A program made the translations under genes and the position numbers. From the NCBI RefSeq assembly GCF_025147765.1, contig NZ_CP102265.1, positions 2,047,001 to 2,111,000 of the forward strand: 64,000 nucleotides of DNA. The letters are read 5' to 3'. Under the pieces are notes generated by a model. It was not told where the DNA came from and did not search any database. It was given only the letters and a program-made list of their open reading frames with translations. The stretch is from Blautia obeum ATCC 29174. GTDB lineage: Bacteria > Bacillota > Clostridia > Lachnospirales > Lachnospiraceae. Numbering within the stretch: the stretch's first letter is position 1; the number at the start of each line of letters is the position of its first letter. Of this stretch, positions 32,401-40,892 are shown one piece after another.

Positions 32401-33426
32401 TTAAATGATAAGCATGGCATCCCCAAACGAAAAGAAACGATACCGTTCCTTTACTGCCTCCTCATAAGCTGCCATGATATGTTCTTTTCCTGCCAGTGCA
32501 GATACCAGCATAAGAAGCGTAGATTCCGGAAGATGAAAATTCGTGATCAGTCCATCAATCATTTTAAAATGATATCCCGGATAAATAAAAATTTCTGTCC
32601 AGCCACTTCCTGCCTGAAGGATTCCATTCTCATCAGTAGCTGATTCCAGTGTACGACAGCTCGTGGTTCCAACAGAAATCACTCTTCCGCCGTTTTTCTT
32701 TGTATCATTGATCAGTTTTGCCTGATCTTCTTCTACCATGTAAAATTCAGAATGCATATGATGCTGTTCGACATCATCCACCTTTACCGGCCGGAAGGTT
32801 CCCAGACCAACATGAAGCGTAACATGGGCAATTTTAACTCCCATATCTTCCACTTGTTTCAGAAGTTCTCGGGTAAAGTGCAGACCGGCTGTAGGAGCCG
32901 CAGCTGAACCGTCATTTTTGGCATAAACAGTCTGATAACGGTTCTTATCTTTTAATTTATGGGTAATGTACGGAGGAAGCGGCATTTCCCCAAGCTGATC
33001 GAGAATTTCTTCAAAAATACCATCGTAATGAAACTGGATCAGTCGATTGCCTTCATCAACAACATCGATGATCTCTCCTTTTAAAATTCCGTCTCCAAAC
33101 GTAATCTTTGCTCCCGGACGTGCTTTCTTGCCAGGTTTTACAAGACACTCCCATATATCATTTTCTCTTCGTTTCAGAAGAAGTATCTCGATCACAGCAC
33201 CCGTTTCTTCCTTATGGCCATATAAACGAGCCGGTATAACTTTTGTATCGTTGATGACCAGGCAATCTCCTTTATGAAGATAGTCCAGAATATCTGTAAA
33301 ATGTCTGTGTTCAAAAGATCCATCTTGCATGGAAAGGTGCAGAAGTCTGGAGGAACTTCTGTCTTCCAACGGATCCTGAGCAATCAGTTCTTTCGGCAGA
33401 TCATAGTAAAAATCTGATGTTTTCAT
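32401..33426 (-). CDS. queA: tRNA preQ1(34) S-adenosylmethionine ribosyltransferase-isomerase
   Basis: The product is 341 residues. Conserved segments are FYYDLPKELIAQDPL at the start, DCLVINDTKVIPARL, TAGLHFT, THVTLHVGLGTFRPVK-like and LPESTLLMLVSALAG, ending FFSFGDAMLII. QueA transfers the ribosyl group of SAM to preQ1 in tRNA to form epoxyqueuosine. The C-terminus is full length, so the prophage did not truncate it. AAAGGAGC lies before the ATG, 11 bp after trmD, so the two are co-transcribed. Confidence 0.96.
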   Translation of the reverse strand: MKTSDFYYDLPKELIAQDPLEDRSSSRLLHLSMQDGSFEHRHFTDILDYLHKGDCLVINDTKVIPARLYGHKEETGAVIEILLLKRRENDIWECLVKPGKKARPGAKITFGDGILKGEIIDVVDEGNRLIQFHYDGIFEEILDQLGEMPLPPYITHKLKDKNRYQTVYAKNDGSAAAPTAGLHFTRELLKQVEDMGVKIAHVTLHVGLGTFRPVKVDDVEQHHMHSEFYMVEEDQAKLINDTKKNGGRVISVGTTSCRTLESATDENGILQAGSGWTEIFIYPGYHFKMIDGLITNFHLPESTLLMLVSALAGKEHIMAAYEEAVKERYRFFSFGDAMLII

Positions 33427-33437
33427 AAACTGCTCCT

Positions 33438-34202
33438 TTATTTATCAGAGGCCTCAGTTTCTGCGGCCTTCCATTCTTTCTTCCACTGTCGGACCTGACT
33501 CCATTCTTTGTTTGTCAGATCTGCTTTTTTCAAAAGATCCGGGCGACGCTTTGCTGTACGCAAAATGGACTGTTCCCGTCTCCATGCTTCAATATTTGCG
33601 TGATGTCCGGAGAGAAGAACTGGTGGAACTTTCTGTCCATGCCATTCTTCCGGGCGGCTGTACTGAGGATATTCCAGAAGATTTTCGGCAAAAGATTCAG
33701 TTTCTCCGGATTCCTGATTACTTAAAACTCCTGGAACCATTCGCGAAATAGAATCCATCATTACCATGGCCGGGAGTTCTCCTCCGGTAAGTACATAATC
33801 TCCGATAGATACATAATCGGTAACAATTTCATCAAGAACACGCTCATCAATTCCTTCATAGTGGCCACAAAGAAAAACAAGATCTTTCTCCTTTGCCAGT
33901 TCCTTTGCCATGGTCTGATGAAATACTTCTCCCTGTGGAGTAAGATAAACAACCCGCGGTCGATATCCCAGCTTTTTCTGAACCGATTCATATGCAAGAT
34001 AGACAGGTTCTGCCTGCATCAGCATTCCCGCTCCCCCACCGTATGGATAATCATCTACCTTCTGATGTTTGTTAAATGCATAATCACGAATATTGATCGC
34101 ATCAATAGAAAGGTAGCCTCCTGCTATGGCACGCCCGATGATGCTAGTATGCATTCCCTGTTCGATCATTTCCGGAAAAAGTGTCAAAACATGAAAATTC
34201 AT
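33438..34202 (-). CDS. trmD: tRNA (guanine-N1)-methyltransferase
   Basis: The product is 254 residues. The SPOUT knot shows in YPYGGGAGMLMQAEP (52-66), LCGHYEGIDERV (111-122) and SIGDYVLTGGELPAM (132-146). It makes m1G37 in tRNA, preventing frameshifting. The gene is directly adjacent to rimM (no gap), as in most Firmicutes. The usual downstream rplS is not present; queA follows instead. Confidence 0.97.
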   Translation of the reverse strand: MNFHVLTLFPEMIEQGMHTSIIGRAIAGGYLSIDAINIRDYAFNKHQKVDDYPYGGGAGMLMQAEPVYLAYESVQKKLGYRPRVVYLTPQGEVFHQTMAKELAKEKDLVFLCGHYEGIDERVLDEIVTDYVSIGDYVLTGGELPAMVMMDSISRMVPGVLSNQESGETESFAENLLEYPQYSRPEEWHGQKVPPVLLSGHHANIEAWRREQSILRTAKRRPDLLKKADLTNKEWSQVRQWKKEWKAAETEASDK

Positions 34203-34709
34203 TTATAAAAGCCCCTTCATTAAATGTACAGTCATTGTGTTTGTTTCAATATCCACATCAAGAATACATTCTTTGATTGCAGGAAGCAATACCTCTCCAT
34301 GTTCAACGGAATCTACAATATAAACATCATTTGCTCCGGTTTCCATGACATTTTTTAATGTTCCAAATTCTGATCCGTCTTCCAGAAGCACTTTCATTCC
34401 AAGAAGATCTGCTATATAATATTCATCTTCATCCAGTTCCTGTGCTTCCTCACGTGGAATCCACAGATCGCGGCCCTTATATTTTTCAATATCATTTATA
34501 TTATCAATTCCATCAAATTTCAAGATAACAAGATTTTTGAAAAAACGGACATTTTTTATGTCCAGTCTTCGAAGTTCTTTTCCGGTATCCAGCAATACAT
34601 ACTCCAGATCAAGGAATCGCTCCGGTTCATCTGTGGTAGGGTAAACTTTGACTTCGCCACGTACACCGTGTGTCGTGGTGATCACGCCAACTTTTAATAA
34701 ATCTTCCAT
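34203..34709 (-). CDS. rimM: Ribosome maturation factor RimM
   Basis: The product is 168 residues. The N-terminal LLKVGVITTTHGVRGEVKVYPTT is the family signature, and the C-terminal PRC-barrel is seen in YYIADLLGMKVLLEDG and NDVYIVDS and ILDVDIETNTMTVHL. RimM helps assemble the 30S head near S19. It is preceded by a terminator-like hairpin after khpA, and directly abuts trmD. Confidence 0.96.
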   Translation of the reverse strand: MEDLLKVGVITTTHGVRGEVKVYPTTDEPERFLDLEYVLLDTGKELRRLDIKNVRFFKNLVILKFDGIDNINDIEKYKGRDLWIPREEAQELDEDEYYIADLLGMKVLLEDGSEFGTLKNVMETGANDVYIVDSVEHGEVLLPAIKECILDVDIETNTMTVHLMKGLL

Positions 34710-34723
34710 AAAAAACTCCCTTT

Positions 34724-34751
34724 AAAAAAGGAGCTATGTCTCCACAGCTCC
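34724..34751 (-). terminator. Intrinsic terminator-like hairpin between khpA and rimM
   Basis: On the minus strand a nine-base-pair stem (one G-U pair) is closed by a GAGA tetraloop and followed by six U. This is a near-ideal intrinsic terminator inside the ribosomal/tRNA cluster. It implies attenuation, reducing rimM-trmD-queA relative to rpsP-khpA. Confidence 0.75.
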
Positions 34752-34760
34752 GTTTCGTTA

Positions 34761-34994
34761 TTATTGCAGAATATCTACAATCACCTTTTTGCTGCTCTTT
34801 GAAGAAGCCGCTTTAACTACAGTACGGATTGCTTTTGCAATTCGTCCCTGTCTTCCAATGACCTTACCCATATCGGAAGGCCCTACTTTCAGTTCGATGA
34901 TAACTGCATCTTCTTTTTCGTTTTCGGTGACAACCACCTCATCCGGATGTTCAACAAGAGATTTTGCAATTACTTCAACTAATTCTTTCATCAC
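34761..34994 (-). CDS. khpA: KH-domain RNA-binding protein KhpA
   Basis: The product is 77 residues, a single KH domain with the loop VIGRQGRIAKAI (GxxG type) near residue 46. KhpA binds RNA, usually with KhpB, and influences cell division and RNA stability in Firmicutes. It sits between rpsP and rimM, the conserved place. Confidence 0.95.
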   Translation of the reverse strand: MMKELVEVIAKSLVEHPDEVVVTENEKEDAVIIELKVGPSDMGKVIGRQGRIAKAIRTVVKAASSKSSKKVIVDILQ

Positions 34995-35015
34995 ATACCT
35001 CCCGCAAAGGATTTA

Positions 35016-35261
35016 TTATTTTTCGATTCCAGCCTCTTTGAAGATTCTTGCAACAACATCTGTTGGCTGAGCACCTGCAGCAAGCCATTTTTTAGCTTCT
35101 TCTTCGTTTACTTTGTATGCGCTTGGCTCGATGTTCGGATCATATGTTCCGATCTCAGCGATGCATTTTCCATCACGTTTGCTGCGGGAATCTGCAACTA
35201 CGATTCTATAAAAAGGTGCTTTCTTCTGTCCCATTCTTCTTAATCTGATTTTAACTGCCAT
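35016..35261 (-). CDS. rpsP: 30S ribosomal protein S16
   Basis: The product is 81 residues with the S16 start VKIRLRRMGQKKAPFYRIVVADSR, followed by IAEIGTYDPN and EEAKKWLAAGAQPTD. It binds 16S rRNA early in 30S assembly. TGGAGG lies before the ATG. A TATAAT sequence just upstream, in the gap after ffh, could give rpsP its own promoter, but its -35 region is poor. Confidence 0.97.
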   Translation of the reverse strand: MAVKIRLRRMGQKKAPFYRIVVADSRSKRDGKCIAEIGTYDPNIEPSAYKVNEEEAKKWLAAGAQPTDVVARIFKEAGIEK

Positions 35262-35308
35262 TTCTGTTTTCCTCCATTATACTATCTTTTATTTATATTG
35301 TTTTTTAT

Positions 35309-36655
35309 TTAAAAAGGAAGCTTAAAGCCGCCTCTTTTTCCCATTTTACCGCCCATCATTCCAGGCATCTGTTTCATTAATTTCTTGCTCTGTTCAAACT
35401 GTTTGACCAGACGATTGACTTCTGCGATATCCACACCGGCACCTTTGGCGATACGATTCTTGCGGGAAATATTCAGGATTCCCGGATTGCTTCGCTCCTT
35501 CTGTGTCATAGAAAGGATAATCGCCTTTGTTCTGTCAAGAGCCTTTTCATCAATCATGTCTTCCAGATCTTTCGCTTTTGCACCAACACCTGGAAGCATA
35601 TTCAGGATACTTCCGATTCCACCCATTTTATTCATCTGTTCCATACTGGTCAGATAATCATTGAAATCGAAATCCATTTTTTTGAGTTTTTTCTGCATCT
35701 CTGCTGCCTGATCCTGGTCAAGAGCTGCCTCAGCCTTCTCAATAAGACTCATTACATCTCCCATTCCAAGAATTCTGGAAGCCATGCGTTCCGGATAAAA
35801 CTGTTCGAGATCTGAAAGTTTCTCACCCATTCCCACAAAAAGAATTGGTTTTCCGGTAACTGCTTTAATGGAAAGTGCAGCACCACCTCGGGTATCACCA
35901 TCCATTTTGGTAAGGATGACACCATCAATGCCTACTTTTTCGGCAAAAGTCTTTGCAACATTTACTGCATCCTGGCCTGTCATTGCGTCAACTGTCAAAA
36001 TCGTACAGTCAACATTCACATTGGCTTTGATATCCGCAAGTTCCTGCATCATATCTTCGTCCACATGAAGGCGGCCAGCCGTATCAATAAGAACAACGTT
36101 CTGTTGGTTTGCTTTTGCATGTTCGATCGCAGCTTTGGCGATATCTACAGGATTCTGTTTATCTCCCATGGAGAAAACTTCTACTCCCTGTTTCTCACCG
36201 TTTACCTGCAGCTGTGTGATCGCAGCCGGACGATATACGTCACAGGCAACGAGAAGTGGTCTTTTTCCTTTGGATTTCAGCTTACCTGCAAGTTTCGCAA
36301 CTGTGGTCGTCTTACCTGCACCCTGAAGTCCAGCCATCATCAGGACTGTGATATCATTGCCTGGTTTCAAAGGAAGATCGGTTGTTTCACTTCCCATCAG
36401 ATTAACCAGCTCTTCATTTACGATCTTGATTACCATCTGTCCTGGATTCAGACCATTCATGACATCCTGTCCTACTGCACGTTCCTGCACAGACTTGGTA
36501 AACTGTTTAACAACCCGGAAGTTAACATCTGCTTCAAGAAGAGCCATCTTGACCTCTTTCAGAGCAATCTTAACATCCTCTTCTGTCAGGCGTCCTTTGC
36601 CTCTCAGCTTTTTGAACACATTCTGTAATTTATCAGTCAAGCTTTCAAATGCCAT
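35309..36655 (-). CDS. ffh: Signal recognition particle protein Ffh
   Basis: The product is 448 residues. The N domain is followed by the GTPase with P-loop GLQGAGKTTT (109-118), IDTAGRLHVDE, TKMDGDTRGGAA and, from about 330, the Met-rich M domain ending KQMPGMMGGKMGKRGGF. Ffh with 4.5S RNA targets membrane proteins to FtsY, encoded 4 kb upstream. It follows ylxM by 3 bp. Confidence 0.97.
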   Translation of the reverse strand: MAFESLTDKLQNVFKKLRGKGRLTEEDVKIALKEVKMALLEADVNFRVVKQFTKSVQERAVGQDVMNGLNPGQMVIKIVNEELVNLMGSETTDLPLKPGNDITVLMMAGLQGAGKTTTVAKLAGKLKSKGKRPLLVACDVYRPAAITQLQVNGEKQGVEVFSMGDKQNPVDIAKAAIEHAKANQQNVVLIDTAGRLHVDEDMMQELADIKANVNVDCTILTVDAMTGQDAVNVAKTFAEKVGIDGVILTKMDGDTRGGAALSIKAVTGKPILFVGMGEKLSDLEQFYPERMASRILGMGDVMSLIEKAEAALDQDQAAEMQKKLKKMDFDFNDYLTSMEQMNKMGGIGSILNMLPGVGAKAKDLEDMIDEKALDRTKAIILSMTQKERSNPGILNISRKNRIAKGAGVDIAEVNRLVKQFEQSKKLMKQMPGMMGGKMGKRGGFKLPF

Positions 36656-36658
36656 GCG

Positions 36659-36982
36659 TTATAACTCCTCTAATATCTTATTGGAAATCTCTGTAATCTC
36701 ACCGGCATTATATCCTACTGCAAGTTCCTTGATCTTCTGAACCTGTTTGCGGATACAGAGAAATTTCTCAACCAGATGAAGTCTGGATTCATATTCTTCC
36801 AGTGTATGATTACAGCGTTTGATCATGTCATGTACGCCCTGACGGCTGATTCCCAGATCTTCTGCTACCTCACTCAGGGAATAATCTTCCAGAACAACGC
36901 TTTCATAAACCTGCTGCTGTCTCTCTGTAAGCAGTTCCCCATAAAAATCATATAACAATGTCTGTTCGACAAACTTTTCCAT
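36659..36982 (-). CDS. ylxM: YlxM-family HTH protein
   Basis: The product is 107 residues with a sigma-region-4-like HTH: LTERQQQVYESVVLEDYSLSEVAEDLGISRQGVHDMI. YlxM-family proteins accompany ffh and modulate the signal recognition particle pathway. It is the first gene of the ffh operon here and has a consensus promoter upstream. Confidence 0.93.
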   Translation of the reverse strand: MEKFVEQTLLYDFYGELLTERQQQVYESVVLEDYSLSEVAEDLGISRQGVHDMIKRCNHTLEEYESRLHLVEKFLCIRKQVQKIKELAVGYNAGEITEISNKILEEL

Positions 36983-37001
36983 TTGTAACCACCTTGGCTA
37001 T

Positions 37002-37030
37002 CATACATGATTTATATCATTGTGTCAAGT
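37002..37030 (-). promoter_or_regulatory. Sigma-A promoter of ylxM-ffh operon
   Basis: Minus strand: TTGACA (37025-37030), 17-base spacer, TATGAT (37002-37007), about 20 bases before the ylxM start. It is a near-consensus vegetative promoter and separates the ffh operon from the phosphoesterase gene. Confidence 0.88.
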
Positions 37031-37057
37031 GTTTTTTCTTGACAGATATATTTTTAT

Positions 37058-37678
37058 TTATTGTCCGTCTTTTTCCGGATCTTCTGTTTCAAATTCAAAG
37101 ACACATCGATCAAAAGCATTGATCACATATGTATCCATATATTTATCGTATCGTTTGTGTTGTCTTCCATACGACATATGAACATGACCATGCAGGAAAA
37201 ATTTAGGATGATATTTCTCAATCAGCTGCAGAAAAATTTTAAATCCCTGATGCGGAAGATCCCGGGCATCATTTAACTGATATGCCGGGGCATGCGTGAC
37301 AAGTATATCAAAGCCTCTTCTCCACGCAAGTTTTGGAAAAAGTTTAAAGACTCTTCGTCTCATTTCCCACTCTGTATATTGATGTTCTCCCGGTTTATAT
37401 CGCATGGAACCGCCAAGTCCCAAGATGCGTACTCCTTCATGCACATATATTTTATCGTCAATGCAGATGCAGCCTTCCGGTGGAATCCTTTCATATTTAT
37501 CGTCATGGTTTCCATGGACATATAAAACAGGCGCTGATGTAAATGTCGCCAGAAAAGAAAGATAGCGGGGATCAAGATCCCCACATGATATGATAAGATC
37601 GATCCCCTCCAGTTTACTTTTCTCGAAATAATCCCACAGATATTTTGATTCCACATCTGCTATGGCAAGTATTTTCAT
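37058..37678 (-). CDS. Metallophosphoesterase
   Basis: The product is 206 residues. The calcineurin-like metal motifs are complete: IADVES (D8), SCGDLDPRY (near 32), GNHDDKY (near 56), THAPAY and HGHVHMSYG (near 164). Substrate is unknown; relatives act on phosphodiesters or nucleotides. The gene lies 9 bp after the ParB/BMP-fusion gene and is probably co-transcribed with it. Confidence 0.85.
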   Translation of the reverse strand: MKILAIADVESKYLWDYFEKSKLEGIDLIISCGDLDPRYLSFLATFTSAPVLYVHGNHDDKYERIPPEGCICIDDKIYVHEGVRILGLGGSMRYKPGEHQYTEWEMRRRVFKLFPKLAWRRGFDILVTHAPAYQLNDARDLPHQGFKIFLQLIEKYHPKFFLHGHVHMSYGRQHKRYDKYMDTYVINAFDRCVFEFETEDPEKDGQ

Positions 37679-37687
37679 AAAACTGTA

Positions 37688-39616
37688 TTATCCCTTCTGA
37701 CTTTCCACACCGGACTGTAAAGTAACCGGTTTTGCCTGTTCTTTAAGCTCACGTGATTTCGGAATTGTTCCGATCACATTATCTGCAAGCCAGTCCATCG
37801 TAATAATTTCTTCCGGAGAAAGAATTTTATCCGGATCCGACTGAATCATTCCATTCTGTGAATAAAGGATTCCTGAAAATGGATGATATTCCCCGGTTGC
37901 AATCGCACGTTTGAGCATTGTCAGCAGCTTCTGTGTGCCAATCGGAAGATTCTGCGAATAGATAACATCGATCACTTCCGCTGACAGTCCCCACCAATAA
38001 TTGATGGCCTTTGTTTCATCTTTGTTATCATCATATTTCCATGTTCCATCCATGATCGTCCTGATCAACTGTTCATAAAATTTTCCCCAGTGCCACAATG
38101 GCATAGCAAGATTACGAGGTCCTTCTTTTTCTATGTGATACAGTCCAAAATAGCGCGATGCATCTTCCGGAATCACCATATCCCGTCCGGATACAACCGT
38201 AACACCTTTTTTGATAACATTGTCCATAGCGATTCCAAGATCGACATCTTTCAGCGTAGACCATTCCAGATATATCTGTGCTCTCGGATTAACCATTTTG
38301 GCACCTAAAGCAAATGCATTGATATTGGCAATCGTTCCAAAAATCGGGTAGTCAGCAATATATGCAAGCTGACCGTTTTCTGCCATAGCTCCGGCAATGG
38401 CCCCCATAAGAAATTTGGCTTCATACATCCGGGCATAATAAGTACGAATATATCTGTGAGATGTATTCAAGGAACAGTTAAGGATCTTTACCTCCGGATG
38501 TGCAATAGCAGCCTGTACACTTGCCTGCACAAATTCCGGTGTTGTTGTAAAGATAATATTGCATCCTTTTTGAATCGCATCGGCAATTGCTTTTTCCGCA
38601 AGATCTCGCGTAAGGTTTTCATAGCATTCTGTAGTAACTTCTTCAGGGAACGTCTGTTCCAGGTGAAGACGACCAAGCTCATGCGCATACGTCCAGGCAG
38701 AAGTAGCCGGTGTCTTTGCGTACAGAAAAGCAATCTTTAGTTTTGGTGTACTTACCGGAAGCAGACGGTCCAGGAGAGATTTTTTTTCACTCGTAGGATT
38801 CATCTTCAGTTCAATTTCCTGATCATGTTCCAGAAGTTTAAATTCTTCCCAGCTTTTACCAACCAGTTCCTTTAATTCATTAACTGTTTTCTGGCAGATA
38901 TCTTTATAATCATAAATCATAAGAAATGCAAGGAATGCATCCCCTGTTGTTATGGAAAGTTTCTTTCCGCCTAAGGATTCATATTCTGCTGCAAACCTTG
39001 AATAAACAGAACTGAAAGTCAGTTTATCATCATCTGACCAGATATCCTTTGCCCCTTTTCCTACTGCTTTCTGAAGTCTGACAAAGCTTCCAAGACGTGA
39101 AAACCAGATATAGTTGATCTGACTCAGGGCGTAAAAATCCACATATTCATAATAGATTTTATTTTCTTTCTGTTCCGTACGCTGTGGCAGAATTCTGGTC
39201 ACATATCCCGGAACCGAAACCGCATCAAAATACTTCAGTACACTGACACGCTTATTTCCCTCTTCTACATAGAATTTGTTCATATATTCATATGCTTTGA
39301 TCGGATCGCGGATACCTTCATTAATATGACTCTGACTTAAAGTTGCCCACTTATATGCAAATTCTGTGTTTTCTCTGAGAATAGGCATAAAGTTCCCGGC
39401 GAATGCATTGCTTCTTCCACCGCTTTTGGTTCCGACGATCTGGTCGATCGGTATCTGTACAAGTCCGAGCGGGACCTCCGAATAGGACCCCTTTGGGGGC
39501 AGTATCTCATCCAGAACCTGAAGTGTAGGCAGTTGCCCTTTCATCATTCTGGCCTGATAATCTCTCTTACCAGCTTTGCAGGCTTTTATATATTCTTCCA
39601 TTATATATGGTGCCAT
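37688..39616 (-). CDS. ParB-like domain fused to BMP-family ligand-binding domain
   Basis: The product is 642 residues from ATG 39616, with GAGGAAGAGG before. It has no signal peptide. Residues about 50-150 resemble a ParB/Srx domain (PIDQIVGTKSGGRSN, EGIRDPIKAYEYMNKFYVEEGNKRVSVLKYF). Residues 280-600 are a BMP/PBP1-type ligand-binding domain (KLKIAFLYAKTPATSAWTYAHELG, YEAKFLMGAIAGAMAENGQLAYIADYP, WHWGKFYEQLIRTIMDG). BMP proteins are normally exported lipoproteins that bind nucleosides. The cytoplasmic fusion could be an intracellular sensor. It lies between ilvA and the phosphoesterase in a host operon. Confidence 0.8.
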   Translation of the reverse strand: MAPYIMEEYIKACKAGKRDYQARMMKGQLPTLQVLDEILPPKGSYSEVPLGLVQIPIDQIVGTKSGGRSNAFAGNFMPILRENTEFAYKWATLSQSHINEGIRDPIKAYEYMNKFYVEEGNKRVSVLKYFDAVSVPGYVTRILPQRTEQKENKIYYEYVDFYALSQINYIWFSRLGSFVRLQKAVGKGAKDIWSDDDKLTFSSVYSRFAAEYESLGGKKLSITTGDAFLAFLMIYDYKDICQKTVNELKELVGKSWEEFKLLEHDQEIELKMNPTSEKKSLLDRLLPVSTPKLKIAFLYAKTPATSAWTYAHELGRLHLEQTFPEEVTTECYENLTRDLAEKAIADAIQKGCNIIFTTTPEFVQASVQAAIAHPEVKILNCSLNTSHRYIRTYYARMYEAKFLMGAIAGAMAENGQLAYIADYPIFGTIANINAFALGAKMVNPRAQIYLEWSTLKDVDLGIAMDNVIKKGVTVVSGRDMVIPEDASRYFGLYHIEKEGPRNLAMPLWHWGKFYEQLIRTIMDGTWKYDDNKDETKAINYWWGLSAEVIDVIYSQNLPIGTQKLLTMLKRAIATGEYHPFSGILYSQNGMIQSDPDKILSPEEIITMDWLADNVIGTIPKSRELKEQAKPVTLQSGVESQKG

Positions 39617-39665
39617 GGTCCTCTTCCTCACTTTCTGTCTGAAGCAGAAAATAACGGTTTAAAAG

Positions 39666-40877
39666 TTACAGATTCGCACGAATGATCTTTGGTTTACATC
39701 CAGCCTCTTCCAGTGCCTTTACAATTTTCTTTTTATGATCTGTACCATATGCTTCCAGTGTAACTTTAAGCTCTACTGCAGCATAACGATTGGTACTTAT
39801 AAACTGGTTATGATCCAGCTTGATAACATTTCCCTGATTCTCGGCAATGATAGAAGCTACACGAACAAGTTCACCCGGTTTGTCCGGAATCAGCACAGAT
39901 ACCGTGAAAATACGATCTCTCTGAATCAGTCCATGCTGTACCACAGAAGACATTGTGATCACGTCCATATTACCACCACTTAAGATAGAAACCACTTTCT
40001 TACCGGTGAAATTCAAATGACGGAGTGCTGCTACTGTCAGAAGGCCTGAATTTTCAACGATCATTTTGTGATTTTCTACCATATCAAGAAAAGCAACGAT
40101 CAGTTCATCATCGTCGATGGTAATCACATCGTCCAGGTTTTCCTGCAGATATGGAAAGATATGTTCACCAGGAGTCTGTACAGCAGTACCGTCGGCGATT
40201 GTATTTACATGTGGCAGAGTAACTACTTCACCTTGTTCAAGAGATGCCTTCATACATGCCGCACCGGACGGCTCTACACCAATGACTTTAATATGCGGAT
40301 TCAGAAGTTTTGCAAGTGTGGATACACCTGTTGCAAGTCCGCCTCCTCCGATTGGAACAAGAATATAATCTACAAGAGGAAGCTCCTGTACGATTTCCAT
40401 AGCAATCGTACCCTGGCCGGTTGCTACTGCCGGATCATCAAACGGATGGATAAATGTATACCCTTCTTTCTCAGCAAGTTCCAGTGCATAAGCACATGCC
40501 TCATCATATACATCTCCTTTCAGAATTACGTCTGCACCGTAACTCTTGGTACGTTCTACTTTGATCAGAGGTGTTGTTGTCGGCATAACGATCACTGCTT
40601 TTGCACCAAATTTATGCGCAGCATAAGCAACACCCTGTGCATGATTTCCAGCAGATGCTGCGATCAGACCTTTTGCACGCTCTTCTTCTGTAAGCGTGCT
40701 GATCTTATAGTATGCACCGCGAACCTTATAGGCTCCTGTACGCTGCATGTTTTCTGGCTTCAGATATACTTTGTTTCCCGTGAGATCTGAAAAATAACTG
40801 CTTTTGATCAGTTTTGTCTCCTGAGTTACCTGTTTTACGATTTCTGCTGCCTGTTCAAAGCTCTCTAATGTAAGCAT
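39666..40877 (-). CDS. ilvA: Threonine ammonia-lyase
   Basis: The product is 403 residues. The PLP lysine is K51 in RTGAYKVRGA; PVGGGGL-like PIGGGGLATGVSTL is near 175. From about 330 an ACT domain (VSVLIPDKPGELVRVASIIAENQGN) gives likely amino-acid regulation. The single ACT domain and length match the TdcB/IlvA short clostridial type. It deaminates threonine to 2-oxobutanoate for isoleucine synthesis. It follows ftsY by 15 bp, an unusual partner. Confidence 0.92.
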   Translation of the reverse strand: MLTLESFEQAAEIVKQVTQETKLIKSSYFSDLTGNKVYLKPENMQRTGAYKVRGAYYKISTLTEEERAKGLIAASAGNHAQGVAYAAHKFGAKAVIVMPTTTPLIKVERTKSYGADVILKGDVYDEACAYALELAEKEGYTFIHPFDDPAVATGQGTIAMEIVQELPLVDYILVPIGGGGLATGVSTLAKLLNPHIKVIGVEPSGAACMKASLEQGEVVTLPHVNTIADGTAVQTPGEHIFPYLQENLDDVITIDDDELIVAFLDMVENHKMIVENSGLLTVAALRHLNFTGKKVVSILSGGNMDVITMSSVVQHGLIQRDRIFTVSVLIPDKPGELVRVASIIAENQGNVIKLDHNQFISTNRYAAVELKVTLEAYGTDHKKKIVKALEEAGCKPKIIRANL

Positions 40878-40892
40878 ACTGTATCCCCCTGT

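Noticed and set aside
32401..32430. queA truncated by prophage insertion
   Set aside because: The protein ends with the normal SFGDAML-type C-terminus at the expected length.
36065..36628. Plus-strand frame of 187 codons opposite ffh
   Set aside because: Antisense to a conserved gene, with Cys/Phe-rich composition and no ribosome site.
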